Shown here: positions 8,386 through 17,614 of the stretch, piece by piece
Position numbering within the stretch: the stretch's first letter is position 1
How the letters are laid out: the number at the start of each line of letters is the position of its first letter
Assembly: GCA_035526825.1 (NCBI GenBank)
Contig: DATLBT010000071.1
Span: 1 to 64,000, forward strand
DNA from: JACPFV01 sp035526825
GTDB lineage: Bacteria; Pseudomonadota; Gammaproteobacteria; Nevskiales; Nevskiaceae
Direction of reading: 5' to 3'
Length of the DNA stretch: 64,000 bases
Notes under the pieces: model-generated
What the model was told of the DNA's origin: nothing
Database searches by the model: none
The model's input: only the letters and a program-made list of their open reading frames with translations
Translations under genes and position numbers: made by a program

Positions 8386-9603
8386 ATGAGCGAAATCGCC
8401 GTATCGGTCGAAGGGGTGTGCAAAGAATTCCTCATTGGTACGACGCCGCGACCGACCAGCCTGCGCGACGAGATTGCCGGCGGCTTGCGGAACCCGTTCC
8501 GGCGCGCGGTCGACAAAACCTTCCACGCTTTGCGCGACGTCACCTTTTCGGTGCGACAAGGCGAGATCGTTGGAATCTGCGGCCGCAACGGGGCAGGCAA
8601 GAGCACCCTGCTGAAAATTCTGTCGCGCGTGACCGAGCCAACGCGTGGTCGCGCACGCCTGCGCGGGCGGGTCTCGAGCCTGCTCGAAGTGGGCACCGGA
8701 TTCCATGGCGACCTTACCGGGCGCGAGAACATCTTCCTTAACGGGGCTCTGCTCGGCATGCGCCGACAGGAAGTGCAGGCACGGCTCGACGAGATCGTCG
8801 CCTTTTCGGACATCGGCAAGTTCCTGGACACTCCTGTCCGGCACTATTCCAGCGGTATGCAGGCGCGGCTGGGTTTTGCGGTGGCTGCGCACTTGGAGCA
8901 GGAAATCCTCATCCTCGACGAAGTGCTCGCGGTTGGCGATGCCAACTTTCAGCGTAAATGTCTGGAGCGCGTGCACACGATCGCCGGAGGTGGCAAGACC
9001 ATCCTGATGGTCAGCCACAACATGCAAGCCATCGAGCGCTTCTGCCATCGCGCAGTGCTGCTGGTGGAAGGCCAACTGCGCGACGACGGGCTGCCACGCG
9101 GGATCATCGACCAGTACTACGCCGACGCCGAGGCGCAAGTTCAAACCGCCTACAAAGAGGGCGACGAGATCGTGGTCCACGGCTCGCGCCTCACGACCGA
9201 CGCCGGGCCGGGGCGGCTGCGCGGCCTCATCGCGGTGACGATCGATCTCGAGTGCCTGCGCGAACAAGAGCACCTGCATTGCGGCCTCGGCATCTACAAC
9301 AGTGCCGGGCACGTGCTCGCGAGCGCCACGGCCCCTTTCGGGCCGTTGCCGCGCGGCAAGCATCGTCTGCTGATCGAACTGGCGAACCCAGGGCTGCCCC
9401 CGGGAGAGTATTCGCTGAGTGTTGCCGTGATCAGGCGCGACCACTGGATCAAGCTGTTCGGGCGCGCCGCCACATTCCGCATTCCGGCAACGGTCACCGA
9501 CGATCCTTACATGTTGCGCCTGCAGGATGGCCACGGCATCGCACTTGAAGTTCGACGCACGGAGACACGCGCGCCCGATACCAGCACAGGAGGCGTCGCT
9601 TGA
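8386..9603 (+). CDS. wzt: Polysaccharide ABC exporter ATPase with C-terminal glycan-binding domain (Wzt)
   Basis: ATP-binding subunit partnering the permease upstream. ATG 8386 is preferred over an earlier in-frame start because SEIAVSVEGVCKEF is the normal beginning. Walker A GRNGAGKST (66-74), signature YSSGMQAR (154-161) and Walker B ILILDEVLA (174-182) are intact, with SLLEVGTGFHGDLTGREN between them as in Wzt/TagH-type ATPases. At 405 residues it carries an extra domain (about 260-405) like the Wzt C-terminal beta-sandwich that in known systems recognises the modified non-reducing end of the glycan. This fits the adjacent methyltransferase genes, which could add such a terminal mark. Confidence 0.92.
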   Translation: MSEIAVSVEGVCKEFLIGTTPRPTSLRDEIAGGLRNPFRRAVDKTFHALRDVTFSVRQGEIVGICGRNGAGKSTLLKILSRVTEPTRGRARLRGRVSSLLEVGTGFHGDLTGRENIFLNGALLGMRRQEVQARLDEIVAFSDIGKFLDTPVRHYSSGMQARLGFAVAAHLEQEILILDEVLAVGDANFQRKCLERVHTIAGGGKTILMVSHNMQAIERFCHRAVLLVEGQLRDDGLPRGIIDQYYADAEAQVQTAYKEGDEIVVHGSRLTTDAGPGRLRGLIAVTIDLECLREQEHLHCGLGIYNSAGHVLASATAPFGPLPRGKHRLLIELANPGLPPGEYSLSVAVIRRDHWIKLFGRAATFRIPATVTDDPYMLRLQDGHGIALEVRRTETRAPDTSTGGVA

Positions 9604-10694
9604 AGCCCGTCGCTTGGCTTCGTCAGGCTCTCTTGCGCCGGCGTGGGAGCGTCGCACGGGCGCCAGACCGCTGGTACCTCGAGCACGCAGCCGAGTGCCG
9701 CGAATACCTGGTCACGCGGACGCGCTGGCTGGCCGAGCGCAATGGAGTCGCGCTGGTCATTGCGGTGGCCCAACGACCCGCGTCCGACGACGAGGTTGTC
9801 CGACGTTTGCGCGGACTCGGCATTGAGGTCCAGGTGATCCCGACCGGGGACTTGGGGGCGCGGGCCTCGTTCCCTCCGGCCGCAGCCGTGGCGTGCCTCG
9901 ACCTCGACAGCCGCGGCATCGCCAGCGCAGCGCGGGCCTGCATGAATCACCCGCAACTGCGCACCGTTGCGTTTGAGTACGCCACCGCGACCCGCGACGA
10001 GTACGCGACACTGCTGCAACACGACGACCCGCACTATGGCAATACCCACTTCCACTCACCGCTGCTGACCGATCCCCACCTGCCGTTCGCGATCTACGAG
10101 GAATCGCTTGCTCGCTTCGAGCGCAAGTGCGACGTGCGCGATTTCATGGATCTGTATCAGGTCCTGCGCCAGGTCGTCGAGCTGGGCCTGCCCGGAGACA
10201 TCGTGGAGTTCGGCTCCTACAAGGGACACAGCGGTTATCTCATCGCGCGCACGCTGCGCGCGCTCGGAGTGCAGCACCGCATCCACCTGTTCGACACCTT
10301 CGCCGCGTTTCCACAGGAGCAGGCCGGCGTCGACCAGTTCTGGTCGGACACGCACGCGGTGAATTTCGACGAGGTACGCGGCAAGTTCGCGGACCTGCCC
10401 GAGGTCACGCTCGTGCGCGGCGACTTCACGCACACCCTACAGCCGGCACTTGCCGGCAGGCGCCTGGCCGCGGTGCACGTCGACTGCGACTCATACCGCG
10501 CGGTGCGCTACGTCGCGGAGCAGACCTGGCCGCTCCTGTCGCCGCGCGGCTTGATGGTCTTCGAGGACTATGGCCACCCGGCCCTGCTCGGCGCGCGCCT
10601 GGCCGTGGAAGAATTCGCCACTGCGCACCGTGAGTGCTTCCGGTTCTTCTCGCAGTTCAGCGGACTTTATATCCTGCAGAAGCCCGCCGACTGA
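9600..10694 (+). CDS. TylF/MycF-like class I methyltransferase
   Basis: A 364-residue SAM-dependent methyltransferase. The catalytic half starts near residue 165 and shows IVEFGSYKGHSGYLIA (201-216, SAM loop), HLFDTFAAFP (229-238), VHVDCDSYRAV (293-303) and a metal-type FEDYGHP near the C terminus, all features of the macrocin-O-methyltransferase family that methylates sugar hydroxyls. The first 150 residues are a separate, unrecognised domain. The start is TTG overlapping the wzt stop (TTGA), so it is probably translated by coupling to wzt. A role in capping the Wzm/Wzt glycan is inferred from this coupling. Confidence 0.75.
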   Translation: MKPVAWLRQALLRRRGSVARAPDRWYLEHAAECREYLVTRTRWLAERNGVALVIAVAQRPASDDEVVRRLRGLGIEVQVIPTGDLGARASFPPAAAVACLDLDSRGIASAARACMNHPQLRTVAFEYATATRDEYATLLQHDDPHYGNTHFHSPLLTDPHLPFAIYEESLARFERKCDVRDFMDLYQVLRQVVELGLPGDIVEFGSYKGHSGYLIARTLRALGVQHRIHLFDTFAAFPQEQAGVDQFWSDTHAVNFDEVRGKFADLPEVTLVRGDFTHTLQPALAGRRLAAVHVDCDSYRAVRYVAEQTWPLLSPRGLMVFEDYGHPALLGARLAVEEFATAHRECFRFFSQFSGLYILQKPAD

Positions 10695-10696
10695 CG

Positions 10697-11575
10697 ATGC
10701 TGCTGTCAATCCTTGTTCCGAGTTTCAATCACGGTCGCTACATCGCAGCCACGCTCGATTCATGCCTTGCACAATCGTACCGGCCGATAGAAATCATGGT
10801 CGCCGACGGCGCCTCCCGCGACGCCACGGTACCGATTCTGGAGGACTATGCCTCGCGTTACCCTGAGGTCCGCTGGATCTCGGAGCCCGACGCGGGCCCT
10901 GCCGACGCAGTCAACAAAGCGCTCAAGCTGGCGCGCGGCGAGGTCGCGGCGATCCAAAGCTCGGACGATCTTTACACCCCCGGCGCCTTCGAACCGGTCA
11001 TGCGGGTTTTCAGGGAGCGGCGCGACTGCGGACTCGTCATCGGCGACTACCAGGGCATCGACGAAGCGGGAACCGTGCTGTACACGGAAAAAATGCCGGA
11101 CTTTTCGTGGGAAGCGTACTTCGCGCGATCCTTCGCCATTCCGCAGAGCTCGATCTTCTTCCGTACCACCCTCGGTCGCGAAGTTGGCGGCTGGAACGCA
11201 CGGTACTACTCCCCAGACATGGAGTTCTGGATGCGGTTGATGCTGCGCACGCAGGTGCAGCACCTGCCGCGCGTGCTGTCGCAGTGGCGCATCTATGCGG
11301 GACAGCGCACGCATTCACCGCAGGCGCGCCGCCGCATTTGGGACGACTACCAGGTCATGGTGAGCGAAACCCCGGAATTGCGCGCCGCACCGCGCCGCAT
11401 CCGACGGCTCGCGGCCGCGAGCGCTGATTTGCTGGCACTGCGCTTTCACCCTACTGGCGAGCTGGCTTCAGTGCGGCGGCACCTGCTCCGGGGATTCCTG
11501 CGGCATCCGACGTTCTGGCGGCACTATCCATGGCCGATCCGGCCGTGGCTGCCGTGGCCGCGCACCGCCTCCTGA
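10697..11575 (+). CDS. GT2 family glycosyltransferase
   Basis: A 292-residue inverting transferase. ATG 10697, two bases after the previous stop, is chosen because it begins the fold directly (LLSILVPSFNHGRYI). The GASRDAT turn (38-44), EPDAGPADAVNKAL (63-76) and the nucleotide-sugar metal site SSDD (88-91) are seen. The QSSDDLYTPGAF form is typical of transferases annotated as WcaA-like. It has no transmembrane segment. It sits in the unbroken plus-strand operon between methyltransferase genes. Donor and acceptor are not deducible. Confidence 0.85.
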   Translation: MLLSILVPSFNHGRYIAATLDSCLAQSYRPIEIMVADGASRDATVPILEDYASRYPEVRWISEPDAGPADAVNKALKLARGEVAAIQSSDDLYTPGAFEPVMRVFRERRDCGLVIGDYQGIDEAGTVLYTEKMPDFSWEAYFARSFAIPQSSIFFRTTLGREVGGWNARYYSPDMEFWMRLMLRTQVQHLPRVLSQWRIYAGQRTHSPQARRRIWDDYQVMVSETPELRAAPRRIRRLAAASADLLALRFHPTGELASVRRHLLRGFLRHPTFWRHYPWPIRPWLPWPRTAS

Positions 11576-11600
11576 CGGGTACCGAATCGTCTATCCTGCG

Positions 11601-13253
11601 ATGGACTCATCAGCCACAGCGCCCCCGATGCTTCAAACGCTTAAGCGCAGTCTCGCGCGCTCTCCGTTCGGCCCGCTTTTGCGCCGCACGCGGCAGTCCT
11701 GGCAACAGTGGCGACGCCCGCGCGTCCTCACGCAAAGCGAGCGCTACGACCGCCAGACGGTCGCGGTCATGGAGCGCGTGCTGGCGTCGGACTCGTGCTG
11801 CCTCGACATCGGCGCACATCAGGGATCCGTGCTGGCCGAGATGGCCCGGATCGCGCCGCAGGGGGGGCACATCGCATTCGAGCCGTTGCCGCATCTCGCC
11901 GCGGAACTGCGCAATACATTTCCAAGCGTCACCGTGCACGCCGCCGCCGTCGGCGAGCGTGGGGGAACGGCGGAGTTCATTCACGTCGAAAACGAACCGG
12001 CGTACAGCGGCCTGCGCGAGCGCATCTACGACCGCCCCGACCCCGCGCTGCGCCGGATTCAGGTCCAGGTCGTGCGGATCGATGACGTGATTCCGGAAAC
12101 GGTGCGGGTTGCGTTTATCAAGCTGGACATCGAAGGTGGCGAGTACCACGCGCTGCGTGGCGCGCTGAAAACGATGCGCCGCACGCGCCCCGTCGTCGTT
12201 TTCGAGGCGGGCGCAAAGTCCACCGGCCAGTACGGCGTCACACCGGACCAGTTGTTTGCCTTGTTCGACGAAATTCCCGGCTATTGCCTCTCGACCATGC
12301 AGCGCTGGCTCAAGGGCGGCGCAGCGTTGACCGTAGATGCGTTCCGCCGCGCCTGGGAGGACGGCTCCGATTTCTACTTCATCGCCTATCCCGAGGCTTG
12401 GGGAGGCAGGAAAGATCCGCCGGTCCCCTTTCTGGAGGAGTTGCGCCTGCGCCTGCGCAACACGGCGATCCGGACCGCCGTCGTGCTGGGATTCCCGCGC
12501 GTCTTGCCATTCCGGTATCCGTTCTGGGAACTGCTGTGGCGCCACGGCGGCGGCCGGCCGAATTACCTGTGGGGCGTGATGTGCGCCGCCGGCGTGGCGC
12601 GCGAGCTCGGCATCCCGCGCATCTCGGTGATCGAATTCGGCGTGGCCGGCGGCAACGGCCTGATGCACCTCGAGCGGTTCGCGGAACTCGTCGAACGTGT
12701 TTCCGGCATCGGCATCGACGTGCACGGTTTCGACAGCGGCGTGGGCTTGCCAAAGCCGCAGGATCATCGCGACCTCCCGCAATTATGGCGGCAGGGCGAC
12801 TTCCGGATGGATGTCGAGCGGTTGAAAGCGCGCCTGCGCCGCGCGCGACTGTGGCTCGGCCCGGTGAGCGATACCGCGCCGCAATTCCTGGCCGCGAACC
12901 CGGCGCCGGTGGGTTTCGTCGCGTTCGATCTCGACCTGTACCACTCGACCATGGATGCGTTCGCGATCTTCGACGGCGCCCCCGGCCACCTGCTGCCGCG
13001 CGTCACCTGCTATTTCGACGACATCATGGCTTTCTCGCACGGCGACTTTACCGGCGAGCGGCTTGCGATCGCCGACTTCAACCGAGACCACGAGCGCCGG
13101 AAGATGTCACCGATCTACGGCTTGCGGCACTTTCTTGCCGTGGATCAGTGGTGGATCGACATGATGTATCTCATGCATGCCTTCGATCATCCCCGTTACG
13201 GCGACTTCGACGGGACCAACCGCCTCACCGAGCTGCCGCTGAGCCAGAACTGA
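11601..13253 (+). CDS. Fusion of FkbM-type methyltransferase with a second methyltransferase-like domain
   Basis: A single 550-residue frame with two Rossmann methyltransferase-like modules. Domain 1 (about 48-265) is FkbM-like: CLDIGAHQGS (67-76), IAFEPLP (91-97) and KLDIEGGE (174-181), as in enzymes that O-methylate glycans. Domain 2 (about 290-545) has its own SAM-type loop VIEFGVAGGNG (343-353), an acidic HGFDSGVGLP strand (375-384) and AFDLDLYHST (441-450), resembling TylF-like folds. FkbM proteins are usually 230-300 residues and single-domain, so this is a natural fusion. It could methylate two positions in succession or pair a catalytic with a recognition domain. It abuts the following GT8 gene with no gap. 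Confidence 0.75.
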   Translation: MDSSATAPPMLQTLKRSLARSPFGPLLRRTRQSWQQWRRPRVLTQSERYDRQTVAVMERVLASDSCCLDIGAHQGSVLAEMARIAPQGGHIAFEPLPHLAAELRNTFPSVTVHAAAVGERGGTAEFIHVENEPAYSGLRERIYDRPDPALRRIQVQVVRIDDVIPETVRVAFIKLDIEGGEYHALRGALKTMRRTRPVVVFEAGAKSTGQYGVTPDQLFALFDEIPGYCLSTMQRWLKGGAALTVDAFRRAWEDGSDFYFIAYPEAWGGRKDPPVPFLEELRLRLRNTAIRTAVVLGFPRVLPFRYPFWELLWRHGGGRPNYLWGVMCAAGVARELGIPRISVIEFGVAGGNGLMHLERFAELVERVSGIGIDVHGFDSGVGLPKPQDHRDLPQLWRQGDFRMDVERLKARLRRARLWLGPVSDTAPQFLAANPAPVGFVAFDLDLYHSTMDAFAIFDGAPGHLLPRVTCYFDDIMAFSHGDFTGERLAIADFNRDHERRKMSPIYGLRHFLAVDQWWIDMMYLMHAFDHPRYGDFDGTNRLTELPLSQN

Positions 13254-14171
13254 ATGTCCGCATCGGCAGCCACGGCCCAGCCCCTCCACGTTGCCTGCGC
13301 CGCGGACGCGAAGTACGCGCCGCATTGCGCCGCGATGCTGCATTCCGTCCTCGAGCACGCAAACCTGCCGGTTCATATCCATTTCCTGCATGACGAGCGC
13401 CTCCCGGCGGCAGCGCTCGACAAGCTTCGCAGTCTGGCGGCGACCGGCGGAGCCCGGTTCGACGACGTGCTGATGGATTCCGCGATGGCCGCTGGACTGC
13501 ATGTCGGTCCAGGGTTCGGGCTACCGACTTGGTATCGCTCGCTGCTGCCGATCGTGCGCCCCGATCTCGACCGCGCGCTGTATCTGGATTGCGACGTGAT
13601 CGCCGTCGATTCGCTGCTGCCCCTTTGGGAAGAGCCACTGGATGGAGCCCTGATTGCAGCAGTGCGCAATGTCATCGAGCCCAAGCTCGCGACTCGACAC
13701 CATGCCTTGGGCATCGCAGCCGAACATCCTTACTTCAACGCCGGGGTCATGCTCATGGACCTGGCCGGAATGCGTCGTGAGGACGTCGCGGCACGACTCC
13801 TCGAATTCGGACGACGCCATGGTGAGCACTTGCTGTGGCAGGACCAGGACGCGTGCAACTATGTTTTCCAGAACCGCTGTCGCTACCTACATCCGCGCTG
13901 GAATTGCCAGAACAGCCTGTTCTACTGGGCCGAGGCCAACGAGGTGTTCGGCGCAAGCGTAGTGGCCGAGGCGGTGCGCGCTCCTGCGATCCTGCATTTC
14001 GAGGGCCCAGGCCTCGCCAAGCCCTGGCACGACCTGAACCGCCACCCGTTACGGCAAGAGTACTGGCGTCATGCGCGCGCGACGCCGTTCGGGGCCCAGC
14101 GGCCTGAGGGCCGCACCGCGCGCGCGGTGCTGGGGCGCATGGTGCGCCGACTCCGCGGATTGCCGCCGTGA
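13254..14171 (+). CDS. GT8 family glycosyltransferase
   Basis: A 305-residue retaining transferase of the lipopolysaccharide galactosyl/glucosyltransferase (WaaJ/RfaJ) type. Seen: the opening LHVACAADAKYAPHCAAMLHSV (11-32), the metal-binding DxD as LDCDV (111-115), FNAGVMLMDL (about 163-172) and QDQDACNYVF before the His-containing C-terminal region HFEGPGLAKPWH. This is the canonical GT8 order. It is soluble and probably works on the cytoplasmic face. Its start directly follows the preceding stop, and its end overlaps the next GT8 gene (GTGA). The two tandem GT8 genes are diverged from one another and so probably add different residues. Confidence 0.88.
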   Translation: MSASAATAQPLHVACAADAKYAPHCAAMLHSVLEHANLPVHIHFLHDERLPAAALDKLRSLAATGGARFDDVLMDSAMAAGLHVGPGFGLPTWYRSLLPIVRPDLDRALYLDCDVIAVDSLLPLWEEPLDGALIAAVRNVIEPKLATRHHALGIAAEHPYFNAGVMLMDLAGMRREDVAARLLEFGRRHGEHLLWQDQDACNYVFQNRCRYLHPRWNCQNSLFYWAEANEVFGASVVAEAVRAPAILHFEGPGLAKPWHDLNRHPLRQEYWRHARATPFGAQRPEGRTARAVLGRMVRRLRGLPP

Positions 14172-15121
14172 GCGTGAGCGACGGCGCGCTGCCGATGCAC
14201 GTCGCCTTCATTGCCGAAGGCGCCTACTTGACGCACGCCGCCGCGATGCTGGATTCGCTAGCGGCGCATCACACGGCATCCGCGCTGCAATTTCATCTCC
14301 TGTACGGCGCCGAGTTGCACCTCCCGGACAGCGATCGGCTGGAACGCTGGCTCGAGCGCCGGTCGCTGCGCCTGCTACGCCACCGCGTGCCGGATGCGCT
14401 GATGCAGGGGTTCCCCGGCACTCACTTCCACCGCTCAATCTGGTTCCGTACGCTGCTTCCCGAGCTGCTGCCGCATCTGGATCGGGTCCTGTACCTCGAC
14501 GCCGACACCCTCGTACTGGCACCACTCGCCCCTCTCTACGGCACCGACCTGTCGCGGCACCTGTTTGCTGCCGTCACCAATCCGCTCTACCCGTTCATGG
14601 AGAACTGGCCGGTCACGCGGCTTGGGTTGCCGGACGGCTCGCGCTACATCAATAGTGGAGTACTGCTGCTGAATTTGGATGCCATGCGTCGCGCGGGCAC
14701 CACGGAGCAGCTACGCCGCTACGCGGTCGCCCACCCGGAAAACCGCTATCCCGAGCAGGACGCGCTGTCGTCGCTGTTCCACGAGCAATGCCTGTTCCTC
14801 CATCCCCGCTGGAATGTGCAGACCACGCTGTACGACCTCGCTCCGGGCGAATTACCGTTTCCGGAGCCGGTGGTCCGCGAGACGCGCAGCAACCCGGCGA
14901 TAGCCCACTTCATCGGACCGTTCAAGCCCGACCACTATCTGTCGCGCCATCCGGCGGGCGGGGCGTACCTTCGCCACCGGGCCAATACGCCGTGGCCAGT
15001 CATCCGCGACCAGGGCGTGGGCCCGGTCAATCGCGTATTGCGGCGCCTGCCGATGCGCTGGCAATACCAGTACTTCGTGACGCGGGCGACGCTGCAGGAC
15101 CGCCTGAGCCATTTCTGGTAG
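14168..15121 (+). CDS. GT8 family glycosyltransferase
   Basis: The second of two adjacent GT8 genes, 317 residues. It starts at GTG 14168, overlapping the previous stop by 4 bases. Motifs: MHVAFIAEGAYLTHAAAMLDS (10-30), the metal site LDADT (110-114), YINSGVLLLNLDAM in mid-protein, EQDALSSLF and the C-terminal HFIGPFKPDH that supplies the GT8 histidine. It differs from its neighbour in the acceptor-binding middle portion, which argues against a recent duplication with the same role. The substrate sugar is probably glucose or galactose by family habit, but this is not certain. Confidence 0.88.
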   Translation: MSVSDGALPMHVAFIAEGAYLTHAAAMLDSLAAHHTASALQFHLLYGAELHLPDSDRLERWLERRSLRLLRHRVPDALMQGFPGTHFHRSIWFRTLLPELLPHLDRVLYLDADTLVLAPLAPLYGTDLSRHLFAAVTNPLYPFMENWPVTRLGLPDGSRYINSGVLLLNLDAMRRAGTTEQLRRYAVAHPENRYPEQDALSSLFHEQCLFLHPRWNVQTTLYDLAPGELPFPEPVVRETRSNPAIAHFIGPFKPDHYLSRHPAGGAYLRHRANTPWPVIRDQGVGPVNRVLRRLPMRWQYQYFVTRATLQDRLSHFW

Positions 15122-15134
15122 AAAGCCAACCTTC

Positions 15135-16598
15135 ATGCGCCCTGCCCTCATCGAATCACTGATCTGCCCCTACTGCGGGGGCGCGCTGCGGCTCGGCCTC
15201 GTCGCCGAGGAGCGCGGCGGCGACGTCCACTATGGGCTGGCGCACTGCCGCTGTTTCACGCATCCCATCGTGGAAGGGGTGCTGCTGATCAGCCTGTCGA
15301 AGGGCTACGGTGGCGCCGAGGAGTCGCTGCAGCCTTATGCGCCGCTGCAGGCGGTGGCGGTGCAACTGCTCGAGCAACGCCAGCTCCCCACACTCAAACA
15401 ATGGATTTGCACGCATATACCGCTCGCTGCGCCGTTCATCCGTGCCGATCCGGGCCCGTACCTCGAATTCAGCTCGACTCTCGCCGCCCGCCTCGACCGG
15501 GAGGTGGCCGATTTCCTCGATGACCATTCCCGCTACGGCGTGCTGTGGCCGATGCGCGGCGTACTGAACCGCGCGGTGCGCAGGCTTGGCCGGAGCTTGC
15601 GTCCGGCACCCTCCGGACGGGAGCACCAGCTCGCGCAGCTAGAGCAGTTCTATCCAACGCGTTTCTTCTCGCCTTACAGCCAGTCGGCCATGCTCCAGCT
15701 CGGTCAGTTGCCGCTGCGCGGGCGAGTGCTGTCGCTGTGTTGCGGTCAGGGCATGTTCGAGAACCTGCTCGCCGCCGACGGCCGCGCGACCGAGGTCATC
15801 AGCGTGGATGGCCAGTTCCTCAACCTGCTGGCGACGAGGCACTTTGTGCGGCCGCAGGGCCAGTTCATCTGCCAGGACGTGCAACTGGGCCTGCCGTTCG
15901 CCGATAACAGCTTCGACGCGGTGTTCTCGTCCACCTGCCTGCCGGAGATTCCCACGCAGCGGCACTTCGCGCGCGAGGCGGTGCGCGTGACATCCCCGCG
16001 CGGCTGGACATGGTTCGACTGCGCATGGAACGGCGAGCTTGGCGGCGCGCGCATTAACCCATGGCGGTTCTACCGCTTTGCGCAGAACTTCTTCGAGCAC
16101 CTTGAAGACTACGTCGACTTCTTCAGCGAGTGCGCTGGCGGGCGCGCGACCGCCATCGCCGTGCCGACGGCAGCGGCCGCGTATCGCGACGCCGCGCCGG
16201 ACTGGACCCACGAGCCCCGCGCAATCGTCGCGAAGCTCGCTCAGCGGCAGGAGGCCCAGCTGAGCGCGCTGGTGTTCGATCACCAGCGATTCCCGGGGTT
16301 CGTTGCCCAGCCTGAACGCAACTGGGCGACGGTTGCGAATCTTGCCGTGAGCCCGGTGTTCGAGGCCCGCGCCGAGGGCGGCGCCATTCACCTTGCGCGC
16401 CGCGCGGGCTTTGAAAAACTCTCTCCCAATTTTGCGCCGAAGGCCTTCGCTGGCTATCCGGCGACCGGGCGGATCAACCGCGCCGACCTAGCCAGCACGG
16501 AGCGACTGCTCTCAATGTACTGCGAGGGCCTGCTCACCGTCCTGCCGCGAAACTTCGACTCGCCGTCCAACGCATTGAGCGCGCTGCAAGGCGCTTGA
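15135..16598 (+). CDS. Class I methyltransferase with N-terminal Cys-rich (Trm112-like) segment
   Basis: A 487-residue protein. The N terminus has C11-P-Y-C14 followed by a C38-R-C40 pair, spaced like a small zinc ribbon of the Trm112 kind. The SAM-binding core lies near 195-290: VLSLCCGQGMFENLL, VISVDGQFLNL, LPFADNSFDAVFSSTCLPEI (the Methyltransf_11 pattern) and then VRVTSPRGW. A long C-terminal extension after residue 300 is unrecognised. It lies 13 bases after the GT8 pair and 2 bases before another methyltransferase gene, inside a methylation-rich stretch next to the ABC exporter. A sugar substrate is inferred from this setting. Confidence 0.65.
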   Translation: MRPALIESLICPYCGGALRLGLVAEERGGDVHYGLAHCRCFTHPIVEGVLLISLSKGYGGAEESLQPYAPLQAVAVQLLEQRQLPTLKQWICTHIPLAAPFIRADPGPYLEFSSTLAARLDREVADFLDDHSRYGVLWPMRGVLNRAVRRLGRSLRPAPSGREHQLAQLEQFYPTRFFSPYSQSAMLQLGQLPLRGRVLSLCCGQGMFENLLAADGRATEVISVDGQFLNLLATRHFVRPQGQFICQDVQLGLPFADNSFDAVFSSTCLPEIPTQRHFAREAVRVTSPRGWTWFDCAWNGELGGARINPWRFYRFAQNFFEHLEDYVDFFSECAGGRATAIAVPTAAAAYRDAAPDWTHEPRAIVAKLAQRQEAQLSALVFDHQRFPGFVAQPERNWATVANLAVSPVFEARAEGGAIHLARRAGFEKLSPNFAPKAFAGYPATGRINRADLASTERLLSMYCEGLLTVLPRNFDSPSNALSALQGA

Positions 16599-16600
16599 CG

Positions 16601-17614
16601 ATGCCGGGCTGGTTCGATCTGATCCGCTCAGCGGCCGCAAACCGCTGGCAGCACCTGCGCGGCGGTACGCCAGCACCGGAGGCCGAGCGCTACCACGCCA
16701 TCAGCCACAACCCGTCGGTGCCGTTGCCGCGCGGAGCGCAACGCGATCTTGCCGCAGACAACCCCCGGCTGGTCGAACTGCGCAAGCGTTATGCCGCGCT
16801 CGATTGGCCGGTCTGCCGGCATACGTTCTGGGCTCCGGAGGCTGTGGAGCGCGACGTCAGGCTGCCGTGGTTTCGCGGCGACAACGCCTACGTCTGGCAG
16901 TACCGGCAGCTCGGGCACGACACCGTGGGCAAGGCGGCGATCGTCGCGCGACATGTCGAGTCGCGCGACGAACTGCGCCTGCTGGAGCGCCTGCGCGAGG
17001 ACGGCTTGTTCGGCGCGTGGACTTTCGCCGACGACCGCCATGGCCGCATCAGCCGGGATCTGCTGGATTCGGTGAACGAGATCAACTTCCTCGAGCGCCA
17101 TCTGCACCTGTCACGGCAGCCGAATCTTCGGGTCGCGGATATCGGTGCGGGCTACGGGCGCCTCGCCCACCGCTTGTGCGCCGCGCTGCCGAACGTCGCG
17201 CAGTACGACTGCCTCGACGCCGTGCCGGAATCGACATTCCTGTGCGAGTACTACCTGAAATTCCGCGGCATCGAGCGCGCCCGCTCAATCCCGCTCGACG
17301 AGGTTGCTACTGTGCTGCCGGGCTCGCGCTATCACTTGGCACTCAACATCCACAGCTTTTCGGAGTGCACGCTCGACGGCATCCGCTGGTGGCTGCAGCG
17401 CCTGGCCGGGGATCGCGTGCCGCACCTGCTGATCGTGCCGAACCACTGGGACGAGCTGAACAGCGCCGAACTCGACGGCACCACAAGGGATTTCGGCCCG
17501 GCGCTGCTCGAGGCCGGCTACCGGCTCGTGCACAAGGAGCCGGTCTACGACGCCGCGGTGGGCGCTGCAACCGGCGTGCGCGACCACTTCATGCTGTACG
17601 AGTTGCGCCCATGA
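16601..17614 (+). CDS. Putative sugar O-methyltransferase
   Basis: A 337-residue methyltransferase. ATG 16601 is preferred over the in-frame TTG two codons earlier because it is a standard codon and lies 2 bases after the preceding stop. The SAM-binding loop is VADIGAGYGRLAHRL (about 175-190), followed by YDCLDAVPESTFLCEYYL. The LNIHSFSECTLDGIRWW segment and C-terminal RDHFMLYELRP are like proteins annotated as putative sugar O-methyltransferases. The long N-terminal part (RLPWFRGDNAYVWQYRQLG) is shared with that group. It overlaps the next transferase gene as ATGA. Confidence 0.7.
   Translation: MPGWFDLIRSAAANRWQHLRGGTPAPEAERYHAISHNPSVPLPRGAQRDLAADNPRLVELRKRYAALDWPVCRHTFWAPEAVERDVRLPWFRGDNAYVWQYRQLGHDTVGKAAIVARHVESRDELRLLERLREDGLFGAWTFADDRHGRISRDLLDSVNEINFLERHLHLSRQPNLRVADIGAGYGRLAHRLCAALPNVAQYDCLDAVPESTFLCEYYLKFRGIERARSIPLDEVATVLPGSRYHLALNIHSFSECTLDGIRWWLQRLAGDRVPHLLIVPNHWDELNSAELDGTTRDFGPALLEAGYRLVHKEPVYDAAVGAATGVRDHFMLYELRP

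Noticed and set aside
8170..9657. Long antisense frame (495 codons) opposite wzt
   Set aside because: Arg/His/Gln-rich composition without motifs, opposite a strongly conserved gene; typical antisense artefact in high-G+C DNA. Similar long antisense frames at 5206-6351, 11610-12782 and 17716-18720 were rejected for the same reason.
16804..17610. Extended start for the GT2-GT4 fusion
   Set aside because: The long upstream frame is a high-G+C shadow of the sugar methyltransferase gene; ATG 17611 starts a canonical GT2 N terminus.
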